Positions 47,360 to 56,954 of a stretch of DNA of 64,000 nt are shown here, piece after piece; the first letter of the stretch is position 1, and the number at the start of each line of letters is the position of its first letter. The translations under genes and the position numbers were made by a program. The stretch is from NCBI GenBank assembly GCA_012861695.1, contig JAAOOA010000060.1:7776454-7840453 (forward strand), given 5' to 3'. The stretch comes from Trematomus loennbergii. Lineage: Eukaryota; Chordata; Actinopteri; Perciformes; Nototheniidae. Under the pieces are notes generated by a model, which saw nothing but the letters and a program-made list of their open reading frames with translations, was not told the DNA's origin and searched no databases.

Positions 47360-48154
47360 TGTAACCGGTGTGGTTAAGCGGTCTCTGCGTTGTGTTGATA
47401 ATGGACGAGACCCGAGCCAGCGTAAAGTTGAGACGATCTCTGTTTAATGACTGACAACAGATAAAAACGATCAGTTTTACATCAGTTTCCCTCAGTGACT
47501 CCTCTCACGTGCAACGTTTACAAAAAGGGAAGAGGAAACGTGAGGGACACAATGGGTGTTTCTCAATCGCGAGTAAAGCTGCTTCAGAGCCACTATTTCA
47601 AGCATACTACGTCATCGAGTGCCGCCGAAGTACTGTTCCAATCTCCAGCATACTTGGAAATCTACCGAGCCCGGCGTACTCCGTTTGGAGAAATATCGAG
47701 GCTGCACATGAGTAGACTCCGCGGTCTTAAAATCCCCACAATGCTTTGCGCACGGACCAATTTCCCCAAATCTGTGGCGGAAGATGTAAGGCGGGGCCTC
47801 TCATATGACGCACACCTGCACACTTGCTAGCGTGTTCCACTCTTCGTTTTCCGAATGCCAGGAAGTATTCTTGACTCGCTTCTGAAGCAAGATGCTCGGC
47901 AGACATGTGCTACCAAGCAAGCGTACTAGCGATTGAGAAACACCCAATATATAGGGGGGAAAGTCCTCACAACAATAAACTCCTGAGCACAGCGACCACA
48001 CTTCAGAGGTTCCGCCCACTGAACTCCGTCCTTGCCAGGTATTTAACATTCAATCAAATGAAGAACACAGAATAAAATAATATAAAACACAGAAGTTGTG
48101 TGATTATACAAAATTAAATTAAATAAACCCCACTGCATATTTACATCTGTTACA
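47360..48154 (-). repeat. 5' LTR of the gypsy element (contains a 392-bp insertion)
   Basis: Counterpart of the LTR at 39772-40777, about 400 bp without the insertion. It retains blocks missing or shortened in the other LTR (gataatgg versus gatatgg; gatctctgtttaatg versus gatctgttaatg), so the two LTRs have diverged by small indels. Confidence 0.9.
47554..47945. mobile_element. MITE inside the gypsy 5' LTR, 392 bp
   Basis: The ends are GGGTGTTTCTCAATCGC and GCGATTGAGAAACACCC, a perfect 17-bp inverted repeat. AAT stands on both sides (47551-47553 and 47946-47948). The other LTR shows the empty site (cacaatatatag), confirming a 3-bp duplication. A 3-bp duplication and GG ends suggest a PIF/Harbinger-like element. 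The interior is GC-rich compared with the LTR. Confidence 0.88.
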
Positions 48155-48940
48155 CTAGCCAACTCCAGATGCATAGAGAGAAAGTCAACATTCAGACAGT
48201 TTATTTGTATCACATTTTACTCATGCCAATACAGTTCAGTCATATACATATAATGAATGTAAATCCCGATAAAACAATGAGAGGTCGATGGATTTCACAT
48301 ATTTATTACATCTGTGTTTAATATTTATTACAACTCTATATATGCCATAAGCCTGCACCTTACCCGCCGTAAATGCTTCAAACCTTGCACCTTATGTAAA
48401 TATAAATGTTATATTTAAACAACCTTTTATTTACCTTGTACTGAACCTATAAGTATGAATATACTGCAACCAAAAACGATAAATATTATAAATCTTGAAT
48501 ATGCTGTAAATATATTATAACTGCCTTTTATCTACTGCTTGCACTTAATGGTTGGATGCAATCTGCATTTTGTTGTTGTTCTACGCCAAAATGTTGAATC
48601 TAATCTAATAAAAATAATTAAATATACGTCAAATTAAAAGTGACTTTAACATAAATGTGAAACAATATAAAAGCCATTACATGTATAAGAACTTAAAAAC
48701 AAAAACCAATCTGTAAAGCCAAGGAAATCAATACCTTGCTATATAAAACATTTAAGCAAAAACATTTGGCTCAAATCTTTTGGCTTTAAGTTAGCGGTTT
48801 AAAGGTGCCCAACGATCAAATATGAAATACACCTTCCGTGGAAACAGTGACGCGCAAGTAAAAAGGAAGTCCGTGGTCTGTTAATGTCACGAACAGAAGA
48901 AAGAAAATAGAGACACAAGAAGAAGAAGTCTAACTGGATA
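48155..48940. other. Possible LINE 3' tail, then 5' region of the Ig gene
   Basis: 48250-48615 ends in tgttgaatctaatctaat, an end type seen in fish non-LTR elements. The last 100 bp before 48944 should contain the promoter and 5'UTR of the Ig-receptor gene, but no TATA box stands out. Confidence 0.4.
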
Positions 48941-48943
48941 ACA

Positions 48944-51565
48944 ATGATCGTTGTTGGTGAGTAACAAAAACACCATATAAATATAATTTTGGATAGCAGA
49001 AAGTCACCTTGTTTTATAAGTAAGGAATAAGGTTATACTTTTAGATCAAGGTAGACTCCGAATGACATGAAACAACGACCAATGATTACAATGGCACAAA
49101 CACGCAGATGTGGCGGCAGCAGGGGATGTTTCTGATTGTTGTCTCAAGTGATGAGAAGGGAATGAAAGTAATTGTTTTGTTGAGGGAAAATGAGAATCAA
49201 ATCAACTATAATAAGGAGGTAGAACATGGGTAAAGAAAGATAAAGTGCAAAAAGCCTCCATATACAGTACGTACAAGTGAATTTTAAGAAAATATTTAAA
49301 AATACTAACTTGGGATAGTCAGGTGTTGATTTCTAAAACTTCAAGCACCATACTGAAATCTTTAATCAATCATAGTAATCAGATGTGTTGATAATAGAAC
49401 CAAGAAATTATGACCTCAGTCTGAATACAGCAATGTAATTTATGGACAGTAGCATATTACAGTCTTTGCTTTGGGGACCTATTATTGTCGTTTTCAGATG
49501 ATTACTTAATATTTTTCGGTCCATGCACCGCTGTGACTAAGAGGATTGCTCATTTGTGTGGTTATTAGTGCACATTAAACACTCTTCTGTGCTGGACAAA
49601 CCCAGCTAACCACCGGCCAATGATGTAATGGTAACTTCTTACCCGGTTAGCTGGGCAGAAATCATTTATCCTCTGTCAGGTGGGGTACTGGCAACTGTAA
49701 AAAAAAAAAATGCATTCCCACTTCCGACATCAGTCGGTGTGGATGGCCTCTCAAGTAAACTAGTTTATAAGTCTGGATGTGCGCTAAAAGAAGTCACACA
49801 CAACATTTTTCATTCTGGAATTTAATTTGGATGCAGAATATATTTGTGTGGGTGAAAGCAATCCTATCGAGTTACCCAATATAGTGTATTCTGCTACGCA
49901 TGTTTTTTAAATGTACAGTTTCAGTTACCAGTTCCTTGTGCATAACAGTGGAATTGCATGTTGTGGCCTACAAGTGCTCAAAGGAGAATAGAGAAAAGCA
50001 GTGGAACTAGCATTGGTCACCAGAACAGAGATTGGCTATGGAGAAAGAAGTTCCCACAATTGTCAATGAAAGAAGTCTGTCAAAATTAAGAAAATTGGGT
50101 TAGTAGGCTGTAAACAAAAGGGTACAATTAATTTAAAGTAAAAAGGAGATATTTCACTAGCATCAGCACTACTATACTACTATACTTTAAAAAAATATAT
50201 GTTTAAACTCAAATGATTGCATGTCAATTAACACTGTTATTTAAAAACATCTCTAAACGTTTGCTTTAAGTTTAAACTGAGTTAATAATCCATTTGATTC
50301 ACTCTAGGGTTTATCATGATGTCTGGTATTTGGATGCCCTTTGTGCCTGCTGCTGAGGTCCAATATGTCCAGTACGGTTCAACAGTGACTCTTAACTGCA
50401 AGATATTCTACAGTCATGATACAACCTGGTTTAGGAACAACCCTGATTCCACCCCAACTGTGATCCTCAGCGCCAGCCTCACAGAGGCAGAACCAGTCCA
50501 AGGTAATAGACAGTCTCAATTGCTGATTTGAACCAAAATTGAATCATAAAAACAACTGAAGTCTAAAACTAAACTGAACTGAGGCAGAAGTCATACTGTA
50601 AACAACTCTTTAAGTGTCAAATGTGTTAATAAAACTGGGGTAAAAAAAACTTAAACTGGGAATACAGAACATCAGAATCAGAATACCGTTATTCGTCCCA
50701 CAGAGGGGAAATGTACAATATGTCGTATTGTTTGATATGTGCTCAACCGACTACAACTTTTTGCTCAGGGTTTCAGCTTAACCTTCGATTCTCATTGGAA
50801 ATAATGAACCGATCTCTGGCACTGAAGATCACTAATATTGAGGAGGGAGACCTGGGGCTGTACTACTGTATTGCTAATGTGGAGACAGCTTTAACGGTTG
50901 GGAGAGGAACCACGCTTCAAGGTGAATATTTTGTGTTGTGTTTACTAGGCCTTGTTGCACACTTGCTTATTGAAGTATAATGGCTGTATCTCAAGCCTGT
51001 AGATTTCTCTGCATGCGTCTCACTCAAAGGCATGTCACCTTAATAAATAAAAAACATAAATTAATAATAATGCAAATGGGAGATATGTTGTGTCAGAGCT
51101 GACCCTTCAATCTTTTCCTGCCAGACAACTTAAGTCTAACACAGTAAATAAACATGCAGCATTTACAACCAGGGGATATATAAAGTTGCTTTGTTTGTAC
51201 AAAAAAACACATGGTTACCAGTGTTTTTTACCCATTAGCACCATTAGGGTTCTGTGTGTGTAAATGAAGTACTTTATAGGGCAAGTAAATGCCTTAATAT
51301 TTACCATATTTGATGTGGAGGAACAGAACATTTCAGGGAAAGTATGAAGTGTGATTTCATTATGTAACGTTAACAGTAAAAATGATCTTAACCACAGCTT
51401 GTTTTATTTCTCTCTCTGCATTTTTCAGTTTCATCTCAAGGATCCTCTTGGTCTATCTTTCAACACTGGTACTGTTTGGTTGTGGGTTTTGTTCTGCTGG
51501 TTATGGTGCTGGCTGTTTGCATCACCCACTGGAAAGCAAACTTTAACAGGGAGAACACCAACTAG
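48944..51565 (+). CDS. Small single-V-domain Ig transmembrane receptor (4 exons)
   Basis: Exons 48944-48956, 50308-50502, 50769-50921 and 51429-51565 have AG/GT borders. All three introns are phase 1, and the total is 498 nt (165 residues plus TAG). Exon 1 codes only MIVV; exon 2 completes a hydrophobic leader (about residues 1-20) and starts the V domain. The domain has the first Cys in VTLNC, the core Trp in TTWFR, DLGLYYC with the second Cys, and a J-like VGRGTTL strand G. Exon 4 codes a short stalk, a helix (LVVGFVLLVMVLAVCI) and a tail of about 13 residues without ITIM, ITAM or charged helix residue. An ATTAAA poly(A) signal is at 51764-51769. It belongs to the broad class of fish innate Ig receptors, but I cannot name an orthologue. 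The V domain is split by an intron, as in CD4/LAG3 domain 1, unlike antibody V exons. Alternative or further exons cannot be excluded. Confidence 0.7.
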
Positions 51566-51808
51566 TCAACCACTGCCAACAGAATTCACCAGATAATGCA
51601 GTAAAAGTTTTATCTCACCTCTGCTTTTAAATGTTTAATAGTCTGATCCAAGTGAGTGGGGAAAGTTTCACGATTGAATGCATTTTAGTTTGTTTTTCAC
51701 TTTTGTAAAACGAGTTTCAACATTTCAAAATGTTAAATATTGAAGTAGTATAAAATACAAACAATTAAAAGCATAATTAACTAATTAAAGCAATTACAAA
51801 AGGCTGTC

Positions 51809-51881
51809 CGCCCGAACAGGGACTTGAACCCTGGACCCTCAGATTAAAAGTCTGATGCTCTACCGACTGAGCTATCCGGGC
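51809..51881 (-). tRNA. tRNA-Lys (anticodon TTT)
   Basis: 73 nt on the minus strand. The 7-bp acceptor is GCCCGGA with TTCGGGC (one G:T pair) plus discriminator G. Box A is TAGCTCAGTCGG, the anticodon loop is CTTTTAA, and box B is GGTTCAAGTCC. A T4 terminator (minus-strand CCTTTTG) follows within 10 bp. All arms pair, so it looks functional. It lies between the Ig-receptor gene and tRNA-Thr. Confidence 0.96.
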
Positions 51882-52053
51882 TCTGGATGTCTTTCAAACA
51901 ACATTAGTATTTGAATTATCAGAACAATTTACATTGTTTTTCGTATTTTTGATCTGGGTTAGCTGCTGAATCTGGCTATGGTTTACCACATCTAATGTCA
52001 TTCGTCAGCGTTCGCCGTGGTCGAAAAAAACCGTGCCGTGAGTGGCTCTTTGC

Positions 52054-52180
52054 AATGTTACCCTAGGCCGTGAATGTTTTTTTTTGTCCAATGTTATCCC
52101 GCGCCGCGATTGGCTTTTGTCCAATGTTATCCTGCGGCGTGATTGGCTTTCGTCCAATGTGATTCCGTTATATATAATGT
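52054..52180. promoter_or_regulatory. 33-bp repeats with paired CCAAT/ATTGG boxes and a TATA-like end
   Basis: CCAAT occurs at 52088, 52121 and 52154, exactly 33 bp apart. ATTGG occurs at 52109 and 52142, also 33 bp apart. A more worn unit precedes them (about 52054). The run ends 10 bp before TTATATATAAT (52168-52178). It lies between the two tRNA genes, upstream of tRNA-Lys. Inverted CCAAT pairs are NF-Y sites in principle; function is inferred only. Confidence 0.5.
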
Positions 52181-52381
52181 CTGTGTTTTTCTGATTTGTG
52201 AACAAGTGGCTATAATGATGATGAACATTATTTCATGTAGTTATTGATGTTGTATTATTTCTATGTATTATTTGTTACTGCTTGCTTACTGTAATGAGAT
52301 GTTTACAGATTTGATGTTTGTAAAATGCTTGTATGTAAATTGTCTGTATCATGTTTATCAAAGAAAATGTAAAAGGTTACT

Positions 52382-52454
52382 AGGCCCCAGCGAGATTTGA
52401 ACTCGCGACCCCTGGTTTACAAGACCAGTGCTCTAACCCCTGAGCTATGGAGCC
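52382..52454 (-). tRNA. tRNA-Thr (anticodon TGT)
   Basis: 73 nt on the minus strand. The acceptor is GGCTCCA with TGGGGCC plus discriminator T. Box A is TAGCTCAGGGG, the anticodon loop is CTTGTAA, and box B is AGTTCAAATCT. Minus-strand TTTT follows within 10 bp. All stems pair. It has the same orientation as tRNA-Lys, 500 bp away. Confidence 0.96.
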
Positions 52455-53690
52455 ATCGCCGTATGCATTCGACGTCACTTTCAACTAAATATTTACTTTT
52501 CCAGCTATATGGATTTATTTTGTTATATAAAATGTTTAAAAAAATATTGCACACCTGTAAATTATAGGAATTAATTTTCGACCCAAAATGTAATCCCGCC
52601 CTAATAAACTGCCTACGATTCATTCAAATCATGATTTTCACTGTACATGTATCTACTTGAAAAGTGTGTGGTTCCAAATTCGTCCACCAGGTGGCAGCAC
52701 ATCAACACATTAAAAAATACATACGTCTTCAGCGATCTCCGTCTGAAATTACTGCCTGTCATTTCAAGGGGACCATAGGAAGTTGTTTGTTTGTTTGTTT
52801 GTTTGTTTGTTTGTTTGTTTGTCTTTGTATAAAAAACATAATCAGAACATGACTTTAATCCATTGCGCTTTCACTATTGTATACGTTACTGGTAACAATT
52901 CATAAATAAATTGACAAACGTCAAAACCTATGTGAATTAGGTCAAACCAAAGCATGTATTACATATAGGCCGACTGGATCATGAAATGTTTTGGGAGACC
53001 ATGTTTCTATTGGTTGTGGGCCACCCTTACGGTTGGGGCTACAGGGCGTGGTGAGAGGCCGGGGCCCGCTGCTGTCCCCCCACTCTGCAGCCACAAGTTT
53101 CCCCACAGGAAGATGAAGATGGACGCTAAAGGATAGCAAAGGGATAAACATGGCAGAGTTAATTTCAATGCATCGTGGAGGTTACATTTCCCTAACCTTA
53201 GCACATTTGGAGGGAGTTTAGTCCATCTCTATTTGGACTTTGAATTGTTCTAATAGAAAGAAAGGGGATTTGGTTTTGTTCGACCGGCTGGGGGAAAGAA
53301 AGTGCCATGGTGGAGCCAGGAGGACGAAAGAGCAGATTTAATTCATGAATAGGTCTGTGAAGAACCTGGATTTTGTTTCAAGTGTCCAGGACCATGATAG
53401 TGGACCAAGAAGTTCACATCAACAGGTGAATGATTAATTAAGATTTGTTTTTAAATGATGTAAAAGTGTAAACGACATGACATATTCTATACTGGTGCAT
53501 ATTACCTAACCAAATGTTAAAATACAGTGTCCACCACCACAACCTGACTAACAACACTGTATTAATGATGTCGTAAAACCTTACAAATGACAAACTTGTT
53601 TATTTATGGTAAGTTGTTCTTAATAATAACTAGACTCTGGACAAATGCACAATGGACAGTTTTTTTTTTATAGATACATGTGTTTTTAGT
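52455..53690. other. No gene seen; (GTTT)n at 52784
   Basis: Intergenic sequence between the tRNA pair and the dtx4 promoter region. It contains a tetranucleotide run of about 10 GTTT units at 52784-52823. Short frames show no domain. Confidence 0.5.
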
Positions 53691-53699
53691 TCATCCCTC

Positions 53700-54330
53700 T
53701 AGTGTTGTGTTCGAGACCAGTCTAACCTGTTCCGATATGACCCGGGTTGCTTATTACTGAGGTTGCGCTGTTGGGATTGGGAAGCCACTACTTTCTCAAC
53801 ATTTCGGAATGCTACGCCCCAAACTACAGGAGACAAACACACACTAGCTGTTGCTATCCTCACCCTGTCGAGTCTGGTTCTGACGGGATTTATAGACACC
53901 TATAGCTCCAGCTAAAAAAGGAATAACAAGCGATATTTTTCGAAACGCGTTTCCCCACACCGAGGCGGGTTCTTCCGCTGAGGCCGTCGCTGGAAATACA
54001 CGACTCGACGGAGAAGCTATCGTTGTGTCTTGAGCAAGGACTAGCAAGAATACAACAGACTATTTAGGCCGCTTTGTTGTCAGTTATTGCGACTGACACA
54101 ACACCATATAATTAAGACAGTCGGGCGAGGACCAGGGTTTCCTTCGTCGCTTGACCATGCGAGGAGCTCGGATCTACGTAGAAGAATGTTTCTGCATCTC
54201 CCGGCGTTAGCTCAGCCGCGGCTCCATGTAAGGAACTGGCTTTGTTTTAGCTTCGGGGGTACAGACTGCCTGTATTCATTTATAACGGGGGAGAAAGACA
54301 CAGACAGAAAATAAAGGGTATTATTAAAAT
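53700..54330 (+). promoter_or_regulatory. CpG-rich putative dtx4 promoter and 5'UTR exon
   Basis: CpG dinucleotides are clearly more frequent here than in the surroundings (for example 53930-54240). A 5'UTR exon may end at about 54226 (ggctccat before gtaagg), joining the acceptor ctctccag at 54501-54508 ahead of the dtx4 start codon. No TATA box is seen, which fits a CpG-type promoter. Confidence 0.45.
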
Positions 54331-54524
54331 GTATATCGCAATTAAAAGGACAGTGTGTCTAAATTCCGTCTTGTTTGATGTGTGTTTGGCCTCTGCTCTG
54401 AGCAGGCAGCCTTTATTTTGGCAAACAAATCCCTCCGCTGTGGTTAGCGATGCATGAAGCTAACAAATAAGTGTTTACTTGGTGCTTCATCTTTCATTTC
54501 CTCTCCAGGGCCAACAGTAACAAC

Positions 54525-54735
54525 ATGCTCCTGGCCTCTGTCGTGGTGGTGTGGGAATGGCTGAACGAACACGGACGGTGGCGGCCCTACGGCCCCGCCG
54601 TCTCCCACCAGATAGAGGCGGCCATCCGGAGCAGCGACCCCCGCGGAGGAAGCGTGGTCCTCGGCCAGGTGGACAACCGGCTCTCGCCGTACATCATAGA
54701 TCTCCAGTCAATGCACCAGTTCAGACAGGACACAG
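54525..54735 (+). CDS. dtx4: Deltex E3 ubiquitin ligase 4, first coding exon
   Basis: The exon starts MLLASVVVVWEWLNEHG and continues through GRWRPYGP, SVVLGQVD and IIDLQSMHQFRQDTG to a donor (cacag/gtaag, phase 1). This is the first WWE domain of Deltex proteins, which in the Notch pathway binds the Notch ankyrin repeats. The MLLAS start without an N-terminal extension points to DTX4, not DTX1. The start is the ATG at 54525, 17 bp after an acceptor. The known next exon (LRPVRRNYYDP-type sequence) was not found up to 64000, so intron 1 exceeds 9.2 kb. The rest (second WWE, proline-rich, RING, DTC domain) lies outside. Confidence 0.92.
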
Positions 54736-56950
54736 GTAAGACTTGTTGTGGGAGCTAGAGAGAGAGGGTTAACTGTGCATGGGTGTCACATTTGGGTATC
54801 TTATTCAGGGTTTAGAGGCATTGTGGCACGTTCAGGTGTTTATTCAAAAACTTAAACAATCTGCTTCTTGTTCATTTGTTTGCTACATAATCATGGTCAT
54901 ACAGGATACAAGGCCACAAGAGACTGACAAGTACACATATAGATGTTTTGTAAAATGATCACTATCTTTGAATGAAGTTTGCCTGCTGATTTGTTTTACT
55001 TAAATAAACATATCAACACATATAATTGTAAATATTGCGTTATAGCAAGGAACAAATACTTTGGCCTGTTTTTCTGCTGTGCCAACTGTCCCCACTTTTA
55101 TAAACAAAGCCATAACACAACCAGTGCTGTTTTGATTGGAGGACCCTTTTTATGGTTACATTTGGATCACACCATTGAGCCATTGTTGATACTATTAATC
55201 TTGGTAAAGTTAAGAGTACTTACCTACTCAACATTGTGGTGGGAATTTATTCATCAAATGTGGATAGAGAATCAAACCATTCAGCTGTCTTTGTCATATT
55301 TATTTCTTGCAAGAGAGCAGACAGTCTGCAGAGTGAAAGACGAAGAATCGAGTTTGGGTTGCATATTTAAACACAGAGAGAGGAGAAAGGGAGGGGTGAA
55401 GCTTGGTGATAACAAAGGAGCATTCTGGAAGTTAGGGAGGCCATATCAGGATGTTGTCAGTTCACCTGAGTGGAAGGTCATACTGTTGGTGCACATAGAG
55501 TGTAACTAACAACACTGCAACAAATCTTCTTAATAAGGAATTTTCCCAAGCTTAGATAAGAAGTGTGAGAAGTAGCAAATATAGATAAACATTAGAAAAT
55601 AAGAATCACACAATGATATTATTAAAGTGAGTATAATATTTTTCTATTACAACATTTACTGTAAAATGTACAATGAAGAGTAGGTCAAACCTCCGATTGG
55701 AAATGGATTCTATGATTAATTGCACATTAATTGCCAGCAGGGTCACACAGTAAAGGTAAATATGAGCAGTATCAGAATACAAAATGCTATTAGAACTTGG
55801 GATTCCAAACAAATATTATTGAGGATTTTTGGATTTTAAGCATCTGAGGTAATAAGAGGCCTTAAACAAAGTAATTAGGTGTCTGACCTACAACTCTTTA
55901 TCGGTTGATTTGCTCTATACTTTAAACACTTGCTCAGCTCATTCGGAAAGTTTAGAGTATCATGGAACTTCTGTCAGAAACTGAAAGTGTTTATGTGCTT
56001 TGCTGTGTTGGGTTGAAATTCACAATATGATGGAGTGGAGCAGCTGCAAATGACAATTGCACGAAGGAGTTAGCTGCATTCTTTAGCCCTTACCCACTAT
56101 CACTACTAACACACACACATACATACATACATATACACACACAGCAGCTGCACACTCCTGACACCAAGAATTGGAGAGAGACCTTGGTTTCGTGGAAAGA
56201 ATGGAATATTTCAAGGCCTGATGAGCAGAGAGTTCACTTTGGTTGTCCACCCTCCCCAGTTCTCGTCCTCTCTCACCCCTTCCTCTCCCTCTGTTTTGTA
56301 CAAGTGTTACGTTTCGTCAATGGGGAAAAGTCCCAAGGGCCTTTCGGATTTGGCTTCGACATGGGAGAGATAGAAAGATAACTCCTGTGTGTTTGTGTTT
56401 GTCCAGTGAGGGGGTTGTAGAAAACTCAGGAGTGGTTGTTGCAGAAGGAGTGAGATAATTGGGGAGTCCGTTTTCTCCTTCTCTCCCTCTTTCTGTCTTT
56501 CGCTTGTCCACCATTGTTGGGTTTTGTCGAACAGATGTGAGGTACTCCATTGTGGCTGTGATACACACACAGGAGGTGAAAGTCTGAGGGTTTTGAGAAG
56601 CAGAGCAGAACTTGGAGGCAAAGTGGGGGGTTGTTAGGTTTGGGGGTTACTCATTGTTACAAGGTCAGTAAAGTGTAAGATCAAGGTTATAAATAATTAT
56701 AAAGTGGGGAAGAAGTACCGTCAATGTTGGGTTCTAAGCCTTTTCCTATCATGAATCAAAATACTGATATTTACCAAACTGATATTCTCATACTAAATAT
56801 TTGAATTTTCTGAGCTCCTTTTTATTTGCAATGTACAAACCCCTCGAAAATAGCAGGAAATGTTTATATATTCCAGTTGCAGTTAATGAACATCACCTTA
56901 ATGCAGATATTCCACAGGTCTATTTGAGGAAAAAACGTTTTTGGGGGGGG
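54736..56950 (+). other. dtx4 intron 1, first part
   Basis: Intronic sequence with no exon recognised. A 176-codon frame at 54979-55509 is AT-rich, lacks any domain and probably arose by chance. Confidence 0.55.
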
Positions 56951-56954
56951 GGTT

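Larger units (their letters stand above)
39772..48154 (-). mobile_element. Ty3/gypsy retrotransposon with both LTRs, inactivated
   Basis: The element runs on the minus strand: 5' LTR 48154-47360, then gag, protease, reverse transcriptase, RNase H and integrase in the Ty3/gypsy order, then a polypurine tract (minus-strand aggggggagag) at 40778-40788 touching the 3' LTR at 40777. A primer-binding-like TGGTGCCG follows the 5' LTR after two bases (47351-47358). LTR ends are TGTAAC...GTTACA. The flanking 5-mers (acaca, ctagc) differ, so no target duplication remains. There is no envelope gene. Coding defects are one frameshift in gag, a displaced gag N-terminus and one stop at the protease-pol junction. 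Confidence 0.9.

Noticed and set aside
53844..54047. Minus-strand frame with a hydrophobic stretch in the dtx4 CpG region
   Set aside because: It was considered as a divergent small mitochondrial-type gene, but it has no ATG (it starts at TTG after a stop) and no second exon was found.
54979..55509. 176-codon frame in dtx4 intron 1
   Set aside because: It has no domain, lies in AT-rich intron sequence and lacks splice or promoter context.
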